Assembly: GCF_900104585.1 (NCBI RefSeq)
Contig: NZ_FNVX01000004.1
Location: 1 to 64,000 of the forward strand
From: Bacteroides ihuae
GTDB taxonomy: Bacteria > Bacteroidota > Bacteroidia > Bacteroidales > Bacteroidaceae
Direction: 5' to 3'
Length of the DNA: 64,000 nucleotides
Position 1 is the first letter of the stretch. The number at the start of each line of letters is the position of its first letter. Below, piece by piece: positions 45,418 through 55,441 of this stretch. The notes beneath the pieces are model-generated. The model saw nothing but the letters and a program-made list of their open reading frames with translations, ran no database searches and was not told the DNA's origin. The position numbers were made by a program, and so were the translations under genes.

Positions 45418-46311
45418 TTAGTTCGTTTTTACTTTCTTTTCAAAATACTTTCGCAAAGCGTGTGCCAACAGATTGACCACTAAGATGATTACAATTAGAA
45501 CCAAAGCTGTGCCATAGGCCAAAGGCAACTGTGCTTCCATATTTGTTCCGCTGGTAGCGATAACGTATAAGTGATAAGGCAATGCCATACACTGATCGAA
45601 CATGCTATGAGGGAGTTGCGGTAAAAAGTACGCTGCACAGGTGAAGAGGATTGGAGCTGTTTCACCGGAAACGCGCCCTAGAGCAAGAATAAGCCCTGTA
45701 ATGATATTGGGCATACCCATAGGTAACACAACATGCCAGATCGTTTGTAATTTTGTGGCACCCAAGGCCCGACTTCCCTCACGCAAACCATCCGGAATAG
45801 CTTTCAAAGCCTCTTCCGTAGTACGTATTACTAAAGGCAAACATAACAAGCCTAGCGTCAGAGAGCCTGCAAGTATGCTATCTCCAAAACCCAGATAGTT
45901 AACAAAAAGTGCCATACCAAAGAGTCCAAACACGATAGAAGGTATTCCACTAAGATTATTGGTCATCACCCTGATAAATCGCACAAGTTTACCTTTAGGT
46001 GCATATTCATTCATATAAATGCCACTCATTATACCAATTGGGAAAGCGAAAAGCGCACTGCCAATCATCAAATAGAAAGTACCAACAATAGCCGGCCAGA
46101 TACCTCCGGCAGTCATCCCATCTTTCGGGGCTGTAGTAATGAACTCCCAACTGATAGCACCTATACCTTTATATATAATAAAGCCTAAGATGGAAAATAA
46201 AATAAGCACCACACACAAACTTAATAAACGAAACAGGCCAAATGCTATGAATTGATACCTTCGCTTAGCTTTCGATCCGGAAATACTGTTCTTTATAAGT
46301 AAATTGTCCAT
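45418..46311 (-). CDS. pstA: phosphate ABC transporter permease PstA
   Basis: 297 residues from the ATG at 46311 (MDNLLIKNSIS). A longer start at 46350 would overlap pstC by 32 bases and add a non-conserved stretch, so it is rejected. Six membrane helices, with the ABC permease loop EALKAIPDGLREGSRALGAT. Inner-membrane channel half together with PstC. Confidence 0.92.
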   Translation of the reverse strand: MDNLLIKNSISGSKAKRRYQFIAFGLFRLLSLCVVLILFSILGFIIYKGIGAISWEFITTAPKDGMTAGGIWPAIVGTFYLMIGSALFAFPIGIMSGIYMNEYAPKGKLVRFIRVMTNNLSGIPSIVFGLFGMALFVNYLGFGDSILAGSLTLGLLCLPLVIRTTEEALKAIPDGLREGSRALGATKLQTIWHVVLPMGMPNIITGLILALGRVSGETAPILFTCAAYFLPQLPHSMFDQCMALPYHLYVIATSGTNMEAQLPLAYGTALVLIVIILVVNLLAHALRKYFEKKVKTN

Positions 46312-46318
46312 ATATATT

Positions 46319-47503
46319 TTATTTTCTCTTTGAAGAAATAGCTTCGACACTAAAATTAATAATCAAAGTAATGAAAAACAGCACTACACCGAGCAAGAAC
46401 AAAGCCTGATAGTGTGTTCCCCCGGCAGGAGCTTCTCCCAATTCGGCCGCAATCGTGGCGGGAATGGTTCGCAAAGGTTCGAGAATAGTGGTGGGGATTA
46501 CAGCAGCATTCCCCGTCACCATCAGTACTGCCATTGTTTCGCCTATGGCACGACCAACACCCAACACCACTCCCGACGTAATGCCTGAAATAGAATATGG
46601 GATGACTACTTTATAAATAGTCTGCCACTGAGAAGCACCAAGAGCCAGACTGGCTTCGCGCATAGCACGAGGGCAATTGCGCATAGCATCTTCTGTAACA
46701 GTAATAATGGTAGGCAGAGCCATAATAGCAAGCACCACACTACCAGCCAGTCCGGTTTCACCTACAGGCAGATCAAAAAGTTTCTGTATGAACGGCACAA
46801 TAACTATGAGTCCAAAAAAGCCATAGACCACAGAGGGAATACCACTGAGTAATTCTATAACAGGTTTAAGAATATTGCGCGTACGAGGTGCAGCAACCTC
46901 GGACATATAAATTGATACAGACAAGCCAAATGGTAAAGCTATTAATATGGCAAAAAGACTAACCCATAAAGTTCCCGTTATCAAGGGCAGAAAACCAAAT
47001 TGTGGCGCCGGAGTAGCTGTCGGAAACCATTCTGTTCCCGCTAATACATCTGTAAGAGATATCGTATTATCCTTAATTAAATGTATGTTACTACCTTCAA
47101 CAATAAACTGAGAAGGAACAAAAGCAATGATTCCCGGTGTTTTCTCAACCAACTCGCTAATTTTAGTTCCTGCATGTTCATAAGCTTCACCTAACTCTGC
47201 TTCTGTATAATAATGGGTAATGTCTTCCAACCTAAAAACTTTAATGGGCAAGTCTCTCCCACCCAACTGTTTCCAATTAGTTATTTCTTCGTCGAACACT
47301 CCCTTTATCTGAGCCGAATTCAACTTGCTTACTGCAGTAGCTTTGTTTAGGGCTAACACATATCCATCTTCAATCACCTTACCGCTAAACAAGCCAAATG
47401 CTTCTGTAAACAGGAATAAGATAATCAACACGATGGTAATACTTGTTACAAAGCCGCTACACGTAAGTATGCCTGCGATTATTTTCTCTAAAAACTTCTT
47501 CAT
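46319..47503 (-). CDS. pstC: phosphate ABC transporter permease PstC with a PstS-like insert
   Basis: 394 residues against roughly 300 for usual PstC. Helix 1 (residues 13-35) is followed by an additional periplasmic region at about 40-165, then five helices and the ABC loop DAMRNCPRAMREASLALGAS. The insert resembles part of PstS: LNSAQIKGVFDEEITNWKQL compares with LTRAQLEAIFRGKVTNWMQV in the pstS product at 47720, and GIIAFVPSQF with AIGYVGLAY. It may dock or mimic the binding protein. First gene of the operon. Confidence 0.92.
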   Translation of the reverse strand: MKKFLEKIIAGILTCSGFVTSITIVLIILFLFTEAFGLFSGKVIEDGYVLALNKATAVSKLNSAQIKGVFDEEITNWKQLGGRDLPIKVFRLEDITHYYTEAELGEAYEHAGTKISELVEKTPGIIAFVPSQFIVEGSNIHLIKDNTISLTDVLAGTEWFPTATPAPQFGFLPLITGTLWVSLFAILIALPFGLSVSIYMSEVAAPRTRNILKPVIELLSGIPSVVYGFFGLIVIVPFIQKLFDLPVGETGLAGSVVLAIMALPTIITVTEDAMRNCPRAMREASLALGASQWQTIYKVVIPYSISGITSGVVLGVGRAIGETMAVLMVTGNAAVIPTTILEPLRTIPATIAAELGEAPAGGTHYQALFLLGVVLFFITLIINFSVEAISSKRK

Positions 47504-47719
47504 ACCTTATTATTTGATGATGCAAAGAAACCTAGTAGTCATTAAGATGGTATGTCTTTGAGTTGAAGGAATTGTTTCAGATGTATTACATTTAGATTAC
47601 AAGTGCGAATTACGGTACTTTTGTAACCTAAATGCAATATTAGTTTCCGAGATTTGCACAAAACTATTTCGCCCGATATTTTATGATAATAATAATAATA
47701 AACTTTTTTTATTAATTGT

Positions 47720-48532
47720 ATGAAAGCAAAAAATCTCTTTGTACTTGTATTTTCCATTTATGCTATTGCAGCTCAGGCGCAACGAATAAAAGGGAGTGAT
47801 ACAGTGTTACCTGTCTCTCAGCAAACAGCCGAACGCTACATGAAACTTCACCCTGAAGCCAGAGTCACTGTTACCGGAGGAGGTAGCGGTGTAGGGATAT
47901 CAGCTTTACTAGATAACACAACGGATATTGCCATGGCTTCCCGGGAAATAAAATTTAGCGAAAAAATGAAACTCAGAAAGGCTCAGCAGAATGCGACAGA
48001 AGTGATCATTGCCTATGATGCCTTGGCAGTGGTTGTGCACCCGTCAAATCCTGTAAGACGACTTACAAGAGCCCAATTGGAAGCTATATTTAGGGGAAAA
48101 GTAACCAATTGGATGCAAGTAGGAGGCGATGATCGTAAGATAGTGGTCTATTCACGCGAAACTTCTTCGGGTACTTATGAATTCTTCAAAGAAAACGTGC
48201 TCAAAAATAAAAATTATATGAGCAGTAGTCTTTCTATGCCTGCCACAGGAGCCATCATTCAATCGGTGAGCCAGACGAAAGGAGCAATTGGATACGTAGG
48301 ATTGGCTTATCTTTCGCCTAGAGTGAAAGCAATACAAGTATCTTACGATGGTAAGAATTTTGTAGGCCCTTCGGTAGAGAATGCAACACGAAAATTATAC
48401 CCCATTGTACGACCTCTGTTTTTCTACTACAACAGCCATAACAAACAGCTAGTAGACCCTTTTATAAACTTTGTTCTTTCGCCCGAAGGACAGGAGATTA
48501 TAAAAAAGAGCGGATATATTCCGGTGCACTAG
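47720..48532 (+). CDS. pstS: phosphate-binding protein, PstS family
   Basis: 270 residues with a signal peptide (MKAKNLFVLVFSIYAIAAQA). Phosphate-binding loops are visible: IKGSDTVLPVSQQ, GGGSGVGISALLDNTTDIAMASRE, and YSRETSSGTYEFF. It delivers phosphate to PstCAB. It is divergent from pstC, so both directions probably share control in the 216-base gap; no convincing Pho box was found. Confidence 0.92.
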   Translation: MKAKNLFVLVFSIYAIAAQAQRIKGSDTVLPVSQQTAERYMKLHPEARVTVTGGGSGVGISALLDNTTDIAMASREIKFSEKMKLRKAQQNATEVIIAYDALAVVVHPSNPVRRLTRAQLEAIFRGKVTNWMQVGGDDRKIVVYSRETSSGTYEFFKENVLKNKNYMSSSLSMPATGAIIQSVSQTKGAIGYVGLAYLSPRVKAIQVSYDGKNFVGPSVENATRKLYPIVRPLFFYYNSHNKQLVDPFINFVLSPEGQEIIKKSGYIPVH

Positions 48533-48552
48533 GTTATCATAAAAAAATGTCA

Positions 48553-48560
48553 TATTTTTG
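48553..48560 (+). promoter_or_regulatory. -7 box of glnS
   Basis: TATTTTTG fits TAnnTTTG, 30 bases ahead of the ATG. The -33 element is not clear. Confidence 0.5.
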
Positions 48561-48590
48561 TGGCTTTAAATTAAGTAAACACATGCCATC

Positions 48591-50312
48591 ATGACAGATA
48601 TTAAAGAAGAATCGGGCGAAAAGAAGAGCCTTAATTTTATCGAGCAAGCTATAGAAAGTGATATAAAAGAAGGGAAAAATGCAGGAAAGATACAGACCCG
48701 ATTTCCTCCTGAACCCAATGGATATCTCCATATCGGTCATGCCAAAGCTATTTGCATGGATTTCGGCGTGGCAAAAAAATATGGAGGAATATGCAATCTA
48801 CGTTTCGATGATACTAATCCGGTAAAGGAGGATACTGAATATGTAGACTCTATTATGGAAGATATTCAGTGGATGGGATTCCAGTGGGAAAACATCTATT
48901 ATGCTTCCGACTACTTTCAACAAGTATGGGACTTTGCCGTGGAACTTATAAAACAAGGTAAAGCATATATAGACGAACAAAATGCTGAAGAGATAGCCAA
49001 ACAAAAAGGTACTCCTACACAGGCCGGTACTGAAAGCCCTTATCGGAATCGTCCGATGGAGGAGAGTCTGGCACTTTTCAATAAGATGAATACAGGAGAA
49101 ATTGAAGAAGGTGCAATGGTGCTACGTGCCAAAATAGATATGGCCAACCCGAATATGCACTTTCGAGACCCTATCATCTATCGGGTAATCAAGCATCCAC
49201 ACCATCGCACAGGTGATGCATGGAAAGCTTATCCCATGTACGATTTTGCCCATGGACAAAGTGATTATTTCGAAGGTGTCACTCACTCCATCTGTACACT
49301 CGAGTTTGAAGTCCACCGCCCCTTATACGACTACTTTGTAAACGAATTAAAAGAAACGTCTCTGGCCGGAGAGGCTGGATATCGTCCCCGACAAATGGAA
49401 TTCAACCGTTTAAACCTGACATATACAGTAATGAGTAAGCGAAAATTACTCACACTAGTTAAAGAAGGATTAGTGAACGGATGGGATGATCCACGTATGC
49501 CGACCATTTGTGGATATCGCCGACGAGGTTATTCTCCTGAATCTATCCGAAAGTTTATTGATATGATCGGTTACACGAAATATGAAGCATTAAATGATGT
49601 ATCATTGCTCGAAGCAGCTCTACGTGAAGACCTAAACACGCGCGCTACTCGTGTTTCTGCTGTACTGAATCCGGTAAAGCTTATCATCACTAATTATCCG
49701 GAAGGACAAGTGGAAGAAATGGAAGCCATCAATAACCCTGAAGATCAAAATTCGGGCATGCACCATATTCAATTTGGTCGCGAGCTTTGGATGGAACGTG
49801 AAGACTTCATGGAAGATGCCCCTAAGAAGTTCTTCAGAATGACTCCCGGACAAGAAGTGCGTCTAAAAAATGCATATATTGTGAAGTGCACTGGATGCAA
49901 GAAAGATGAAAACGGCGAGATAACTGAGGTTTATTGTGAATATGATCCTCACACCCGAAGTGGTATGCCCGAGAGTAATCGCAAAGTGAAAGGTACGCTG
50001 CATTGGGTAAGCTGCTCTCACTGCCTGCCTGCAGAAGTTCGACTATACGATCGATTGTTTAAGATAGAAAATCCGGGTGCAGAAGTTGATTCCGACTTCC
50101 GTGAACTATTAAACCCTGAATCCCTGAAAGTATTGACTAACTGTTATGTAGAGAAGTATCTGAGTGAACTAAAGCCCTATTCTTATCTTCAATTTCAACG
50201 TATCGGTTATTTCAATATCGATAAGGAATCAACACCCGAAAAGCTCATATTCAATCGCACAGTCGGTTTAAAAGATACTTGGGGGAAAATTAATCATAAT
50301 CCGCAAAAATAA
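48591..50312 (+). CDS. glnS: glutaminyl-tRNA synthetase
   Basis: 573 residues, class I synthetase. HIGH motif in PPEPNGYLHIGHAKA, KMSKS-type motif in TVMSKRKL, and a C-terminal anticodon-binding beta-barrel region with a small CxxC-type insert (KCTGCKK and WVSCSHC). Charges tRNA-Gln. Start near 48591 fits the -7 box at 48553. It is followed 33 bases later by a TPR protein gene. Confidence 0.95.
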   Translation: MTDIKEESGEKKSLNFIEQAIESDIKEGKNAGKIQTRFPPEPNGYLHIGHAKAICMDFGVAKKYGGICNLRFDDTNPVKEDTEYVDSIMEDIQWMGFQWENIYYASDYFQQVWDFAVELIKQGKAYIDEQNAEEIAKQKGTPTQAGTESPYRNRPMEESLALFNKMNTGEIEEGAMVLRAKIDMANPNMHFRDPIIYRVIKHPHHRTGDAWKAYPMYDFAHGQSDYFEGVTHSICTLEFEVHRPLYDYFVNELKETSLAGEAGYRPRQMEFNRLNLTYTVMSKRKLLTLVKEGLVNGWDDPRMPTICGYRRRGYSPESIRKFIDMIGYTKYEALNDVSLLEAALREDLNTRATRVSAVLNPVKLIITNYPEGQVEEMEAINNPEDQNSGMHHIQFGRELWMEREDFMEDAPKKFFRMTPGQEVRLKNAYIVKCTGCKKDENGEITEVYCEYDPHTRSGMPESNRKVKGTLHWVSCSHCLPAEVRLYDRLFKIENPGAEVDSDFRELLNPESLKVLTNCYVEKYLSELKPYSYLQFQRIGYFNIDKESTPEKLIFNRTVGLKDTWGKINHNPQK

Positions 50313-50345
50313 TTGCGAAAAAACAGAGAATAAATAAATATTTCG

Positions 50346-51788
50346 ATGAACGACGAGAAGCAAGTTCAAGAACTAATCCTTCGATACGAAAAGATGAAGG
50401 GAGAAAACAAAAGTGTCTATTTTGAAACAGAACAAATAATTGATATAGCAAACGTATACAGTGATGAAAAAGAAGATGAAAAAGCTCTATCTGTTATAGA
50501 TTATGGCTTAATTTTTCATCCGGATAATACAGAACTCTTGATAGAGAAAGCCTATATTTATATAGATAGGGAGCAAATGGAGCAAGCCGAAATGATACTG
50601 AACAGTATTAATGAAACATACTCCAAAGATTATAAGATGCTGAAGGCTGAGTTACTACTGAAAACGGGTAGATTAAATGAAGCCAATGAAATATTTGATA
50701 GTCTGGAAGATAAAGAAGACTTAGAAACAGTTCTTGAAATATCAGATCTCTACAGTGAAAAAGGGTATATCAAAGAGGCTCTTTCTACACTAGAGCCAAT
50801 GATTGAAATGGTAAATCCTGAGACAGTCGACAAAAAAGACTATGACGATTTTGCTAGCTCATTACTCAATTGTTATGTTTCCAGCAACCAATACGATTTA
50901 GCAGCCAAATGGTGCAATAAATTATTAGATATACATCCATACAACATTGAATGCTGGATGACTCTTTCGACCATATATACAAATATGAAAGAGTACAGTA
51001 AGGGGTTAGAAGCTGCTGATTTTGCCTTAGCAATTGAACCCGATAATCAAGATGCCAAAATCAGAAGAAGCATTTGCTTAAAACTCATGGGAGAGTTGGA
51101 GGAATCGAGTACGCTATTTAATGAAGTATTAAACGAGTTACCTTTACCTAAAGAATACACATATTCCTTAGCCGGAACAATGTTTATGGAAATGGAGCAA
51201 TGGGAAGAAGCTTATAATGAATACAGCAAAGCATTAGAAATCTGCGTTATTGAAGATAATTTCTTACTCTGCGAATTATATAAAAATGCAGTGTATTGCC
51301 TTACAAAGATGGAATCTTATGATGAGGCCTACGAACTAGCTGAAAAAGCGAAGGAGTTATTCCCTGATGAGATTGATCTCGATGTAAGCCTTGGAATAGT
51401 ATACTTACAAAGAGGAGAAGACGAGAAAGCATGGAAACAATGGAACTTTAATCTGGAAAATAAACCCGAAGCTAAAGTGCTTGTCGATGCAAAGTACGAA
51501 ATTGGATTGCATTGTTTCAAAGCAGAGAAATATGAATGGGCAAAAATCATCTTTACGGAAATAAAAGAGTTAGATCCTCAATTTGACGATATTGAGCAAT
51601 ATCTTGCATGTGCCTACTTAATGCTGAAAGATGTTGTGAATTTCGATATACATAATAATTTGTCAAATGAGCCTCTTAAAATGTCAGATATATATAGCAT
51701 ACTAGGCTACGAAACAGAAGATGACAAATCAGAAATTATATCTCTAATCAATTCTATTTTGAATGATTTAGATAGAAAAATGAAATAG
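50346..51788 (+). CDS. tetratricopeptide-repeat protein
   Basis: 480 residues, acidic, without signal peptide or membrane helix. At least eight TPR-like helix pairs (for example ALSVIDYGLIFHPDNTELLI, GLEAADFALAIEPDNQDAKI, WEEAYNEYSKALEI). Probably a cytoplasmic scaffold; partner unknown. Lies between glnS and the DedA gene on the same strand with small gaps, so likely one operon. Confidence 0.85.
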   Translation: MNDEKQVQELILRYEKMKGENKSVYFETEQIIDIANVYSDEKEDEKALSVIDYGLIFHPDNTELLIEKAYIYIDREQMEQAEMILNSINETYSKDYKMLKAELLLKTGRLNEANEIFDSLEDKEDLETVLEISDLYSEKGYIKEALSTLEPMIEMVNPETVDKKDYDDFASSLLNCYVSSNQYDLAAKWCNKLLDIHPYNIECWMTLSTIYTNMKEYSKGLEAADFALAIEPDNQDAKIRRSICLKLMGELEESSTLFNEVLNELPLPKEYTYSLAGTMFMEMEQWEEAYNEYSKALEICVIEDNFLLCELYKNAVYCLTKMESYDEAYELAEKAKELFPDEIDLDVSLGIVYLQRGEDEKAWKQWNFNLENKPEAKVLVDAKYEIGLHCFKAEKYEWAKIIFTEIKELDPQFDDIEQYLACAYLMLKDVVNFDIHNNLSNEPLKMSDIYSILGYETEDDKSEIISLINSILNDLDRKMK

Positions 51789-51810
51789 AGTATCAATTAA
51801 ATTTTGAATT

Positions 51811-52449
51811 ATGGAATCAGTTACTTTTATACAATGGTGTCTTGATCATCTAAATTATTGGACCATTACATTATTGATGGCTATAGAAAGCTCCTTCATT
51901 CCATTTCCTTCTGAGGTAGTTATTCCTCCAGCAGCCTATAAAGCAGCCATTGGAAAAGAACTGAATATCTATTTGGTCATCATGTTTGCCACCATAGGAG
52001 CCAATATCGGGGCCATAATAAACTACTATCTGGCTAGGTGGCTGGGACGCCCCATTATTTATAAATTTGCCAACAGTCGTTTTGGACACATGTGCCTTAT
52101 TGATCAGACAAAAATAGAGCACGCTGAGGTTTACTTCGATAAGCACGGTGCACTGTCTACTTTCATTGGAAGATTAATTCCTGCTGTCCGCCAGCTCATT
52201 TCAATCCCTGCAGGGTTAGCGCGCATGAAGCTGAGTACTTTTTTACTTTATACTACACTGGGAGCGCTCATTTGGAACAGTATTTTAGGAGCTATTGGCT
52301 ACTACCTTGCCAGTGTTCCAGGCATCAAGACAGAACAAGAATTATTGGAAAGAGTTACGAAATACAGCCATGAGCTAGGTTATATTTTTATTGGCATTGC
52401 ACTCTTTATTGTGATCTTTGTGATTTATAAAGGGATGAAGAAAAAGTAG
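51811..52449 (+). CDS. DedA-family membrane protein
   Basis: 212 residues with four to five membrane helices. Family marks are ESSFIPFPSEVVIPPAAY near the N-terminus and FIGRLIPAVRQLISIPAGLARM in the second half, carrying the conserved acidic and Arg residues. Members flip lipids such as undecaprenyl phosphate or phosphatidylethanolamine. 22 bases after the TPR gene; terminated at 52478-52512. Confidence 0.9.
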   Translation: MESVTFIQWCLDHLNYWTITLLMAIESSFIPFPSEVVIPPAAYKAAIGKELNIYLVIMFATIGANIGAIINYYLARWLGRPIIYKFANSRFGHMCLIDQTKIEHAEVYFDKHGALSTFIGRLIPAVRQLISIPAGLARMKLSTFLLYTTLGALIWNSILGAIGYYLASVPGIKTEQELLERVTKYSHELGYIFIGIALFIVIFVIYKGMKKK

Positions 52450-52477
52450 AAACAGACTCAAACATAGTATAAAAATA

Positions 52478-52512
52478 AAACGGTTAGCAAGGCCTGTTCT
52501 TGCTAACCGTTT
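52478..52512. terminator. convergent terminator between DedA and tpx
   Basis: A perfect 14-bp stem, AAACGGTTAGCAAG / CTTGCTAACCGTTT, with a 7-base loop lies between two convergent genes, with A- and T-rich flanks. It can serve both. Confidence 0.88.
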
Positions 52513-52539
52513 GTTTTGAGAATCTACAATATTAATCAC

Positions 52540-53046
52540 TTACTTACCAAGCACCGCAGATAACGCTTTTTCATAATCAGGCTCTTGAGTAATCTCTGGT
52601 ACTAGTTCTGTATACACCACCTTGCCGTCTTTATCAAGCACAACAACTGCACGTGCCAATAGTCCATATAAAGGTCCATCAGTCATCAGTAGTCCATAAT
52701 TATCGGCAAAGTCGGATGGGCGAAAGTCAGATAATGCAACTACATTGGTTATTCCCTCAGTGCTACAAAAGCGTCCGTGTGCAAAAGGCAAATCTTTAGA
52801 GATTGCCAATACTACTGTATCAGGTAAAGAAGATGCCAATTTATTAAACTGACGTACTGATGTAGCACAAACACTCGTATCCAAACTTGGGAAAATATTC
52901 AATATTACATTTTTACCTTTCAATTCGCTTAAAGACAACGCAGATAAATCTGTTTTAGTCAATGAAAAATCAGGAGCTAACGCTCCTACTTTAATAAATT
53001 CACCACTAATCTTTACCGGTTGTCCTTTAAAATTTGTTGTTGCCAT
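52540..53046 (-). CDS. tpx: thiol peroxidase
   Basis: 168 residues, atypical 2-Cys peroxiredoxin. Peroxidatic Cys60 in PSLDTSVCATS and resolving Cys94 in GRFCSTEGI are both present. Reduces hydroperoxides using thioredoxin, in the cytoplasm or periplasm; no signal peptide here. Single gene with shared terminator. Confidence 0.94.
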   Translation of the reverse strand: MATTNFKGQPVKISGEFIKVGALAPDFSLTKTDLSALSLSELKGKNVILNIFPSLDTSVCATSVRQFNKLASSLPDTVVLAISKDLPFAHGRFCSTEGITNVVALSDFRPSDFADNYGLLMTDGPLYGLLARAVVVLDKDGKVVYTELVPEITQEPDYEKALSAVLGK

Positions 53047-53145
53047 AATTCAATCTATAATTTATATTTTAAAAATTTATTTGATTTATAAAAGAAACAA
53101 ACTCACTTCAAATAAGTTCAAAAGGAATGACTACAAAAAAACAAT

Positions 53146-53171
53146 CCCTCCGACCTGAAAGGCCGAAGGGA
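53146..53171 (-). terminator. terminator after the GH3 gene
   Basis: An imperfect hairpin (TCCCTCCGACCT / AGGCCGAAGGGA), followed on the minus strand by a T-run, about 20 bases past the stop codon of the GH3 gene. Confidence 0.6.
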
Positions 53172-53192
53172 GCACTAATACAGACATCTTAT

Positions 53193-55409
53193 TTATTGCA
53201 GCGAGAATTCTATCTTAGAGCGGATATCAGTAGATGAAGAACCTATATATACTTTGAACTTACCAGCCTCAGCGATCCATTTGCTAGCTTGGTCATTATA
53301 AAACTTCAGATCATCAGCAGTTATTGTGAAATTCACCACTGTCTCTTCACCAGGTTGTAAAGCAATCTTTTTGAATCCTTTAAGTTCTTTCAACGGGCGG
53401 ACAAGAGTGCACTTTTCATCTCCAATATAAAGTTGAACAACTTCTTTACCTGCTATTTTTCCTGTATTCTTCACCAGAATAGTCACTACAAGCGAATCAC
53501 CTTCGGCCATTGCCTTATCCGAAATAATCGCTTTCCCATAACTAAAATTCGTATAACTCAATCCATGGCCAAAAGAGAACAAAGCAGGAATCTTTTTAGT
53601 ATCATGCCAACGGTATCCTACTAGAATATCCTCCTTATATTCCTCATTAATGCTATCACCAGGATAACATATCTCTCCGAAAGAGTGTGCTGCATTATCT
53701 TTTAATTTCACAGGAAAAGAGAAGGGTAGCTTACCACTAGGATTAACCTCTCCACTCAAGACATTGGCAATAGCATTACCCGACTCAGATCCTAAGTACC
53801 AAGCCTGCAAAATAGAAGAAACGTCTTTCACCCAAGGCATCTCTACAGCATTACCACTTATGAGGACCATCACCATCTTCTTATTTACTTTCAACAAGCC
53901 ATTGATTAGTTCATTCTGCCCGAAAGGAAGTGCATAACTGTCACGGTCTCCCGCTTCACAGTCTTGCAGATGATTTTTATTTAGCCCGCCAATGTAAATC
54001 ACTACATCAGCATCCATTGCTTGTTTAATAGCCTCTGCACGAAGAGAATCAACTACTGAAGCAGGAATCTTATCTATATTCTCATACATCACCCGGCCAG
54101 ACTCATATCCTTTAGTATAAACCACCTTATCGCCATACTTAGCCAGCAAACCAACTAAAGGAGAAACTTCTTTTTTTACTTTCAAAACAGAAGAGCCTCC
54201 ACCTTCGGTCAACCGGCGAGTAGCATTCTCTCCCACCACCAATATTTTATGATATTTTGCTCCATCCAAAGGAAGCAATGCTGGTATTTTTTTAGAAAGC
54301 GGATCATTCTTCAATAACACGATACCCTCTTCGGCTACTGTACGAGAAACCTTGTAATGCTCTTCTGAAGTGAATGAACCCCATGGCTTCTTACTATTCA
54401 TTGACGTACGGAAGATTAATCGCAAAACACGACTAGCTTTATCATCAATGGTAGACATAGGCACTTTACCTTCTTTAAGCATCTTTAGATAAGCCTTTGC
54501 TAAGTAATAATCATCATAGGTAAACACCGATTCGGAGGTCAAGCCATTGGTGAACGAACCCATCTCAATATCCAGACCATTGAGCGCAGCCTCACGAGTA
54601 TCGTGTGCACCTCCCCAATCAGTGATCACGGCACCATCAAATCCCCATTGCCCTTTTAATATATTCTGTAGTAATAGCTCACTATGACAGGCATGCTGGC
54701 CACGTACTTTGTTATATGAACCCATAATACTCCACACGCCTCCTTTTTGAACAGCTGCCTTAAAAGCAGGCAAGTAGATTTCGTACAAAGCACGATCACT
54801 CAGCTCTACATTAATATGTCCACGCCATATTTCTTGATTATTAAGTGCGTAGTGCTTCACGCAGGCCGATACCCCATTCTTTTGAACTTCTTGAATATAA
54901 GGAACTACCATCGTCGATGCGAGGAAAGGATCCTCACCCATATATTCAAAATTACGTCCATTAAGTGGAGTACGATACATATTCACCCCAGGGCCAAGTA
55001 ATACATCTTTCTTCCGATAACGTGCCTCCTCACCAATAGCTTTTCCGTAGATAGCAGACATATTAGGATTCCATGTGGCCGCCAAACAAGTTAATGCCGG
55101 AAATGCCGTACATGAATCGTTCGTCCAGCTGGCCACTCCCCAAGAATTCCACAAAATCTCTTCACGTACCCCATGCGGACCATCGCTCATCCATAATTCG
55201 GGTATTCCCAAACGAGGAACTCCCGAAGTACTAAATTTACTTTGAGCATGACAAAGTTTCACTTTCTCTTCCAGAGTCATGCGACTAAGCGCATCTTTAA
55301 CTCTATCTTCTATCGATTTCGTATCATCCAGATATACCGGCTTTTGTGCTTTACCTGGCAAAGCAAATAGAATTGCCATAACAAACACTGTGATCAGTTG
55401 TTTTTTCAT
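53193..55409 (-). CDS. glycoside hydrolase family 3 beta-glucosidase-type enzyme
   Basis: 738 residues with a signal peptide (MKKQLITVFVMAILFALPGKA). Layout: N-terminal TIM-barrel, the nucleophile Asp in GFDGAVITDWGGAHD, alpha/beta sandwich, and C-terminal fibronectin-III-like domain (SYTNFSYGK onward). Retaining beta-glucosidase is the commonest activity; beta-xylosidase cannot be excluded. Last gene of the GH31-GH2-GH3 set, where it would finish the glucan backbone oligosaccharides. Confidence 0.88.
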   Translation of the reverse strand: MKKQLITVFVMAILFALPGKAQKPVYLDDTKSIEDRVKDALSRMTLEEKVKLCHAQSKFSTSGVPRLGIPELWMSDGPHGVREEILWNSWGVASWTNDSCTAFPALTCLAATWNPNMSAIYGKAIGEEARYRKKDVLLGPGVNMYRTPLNGRNFEYMGEDPFLASTMVVPYIQEVQKNGVSACVKHYALNNQEIWRGHINVELSDRALYEIYLPAFKAAVQKGGVWSIMGSYNKVRGQHACHSELLLQNILKGQWGFDGAVITDWGGAHDTREAALNGLDIEMGSFTNGLTSESVFTYDDYYLAKAYLKMLKEGKVPMSTIDDKASRVLRLIFRTSMNSKKPWGSFTSEEHYKVSRTVAEEGIVLLKNDPLSKKIPALLPLDGAKYHKILVVGENATRRLTEGGGSSVLKVKKEVSPLVGLLAKYGDKVVYTKGYESGRVMYENIDKIPASVVDSLRAEAIKQAMDADVVIYIGGLNKNHLQDCEAGDRDSYALPFGQNELINGLLKVNKKMVMVLISGNAVEMPWVKDVSSILQAWYLGSESGNAIANVLSGEVNPSGKLPFSFPVKLKDNAAHSFGEICYPGDSINEEYKEDILVGYRWHDTKKIPALFSFGHGLSYTNFSYGKAIISDKAMAEGDSLVVTILVKNTGKIAGKEVVQLYIGDEKCTLVRPLKELKGFKKIALQPGEETVVNFTITADDLKFYNDQASKWIAEAGKFKVYIGSSSTDIRSKIEFSLQ

Positions 55410-55441
55410 TAGTATAATATTATTAAGTCAATTTCCCACTT

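Noticed and set aside
46312..46350. Longer pstA start
   Set aside because: It overlaps pstC by 32 bases and adds an unlikely N-terminus; the ATG at 46311 lies 7 bases after the pstC stop.
47504..47719. Pho box between pstC and pstS
   Set aside because: I could not find a convincing direct repeat or consensus promoter pair in this gap.
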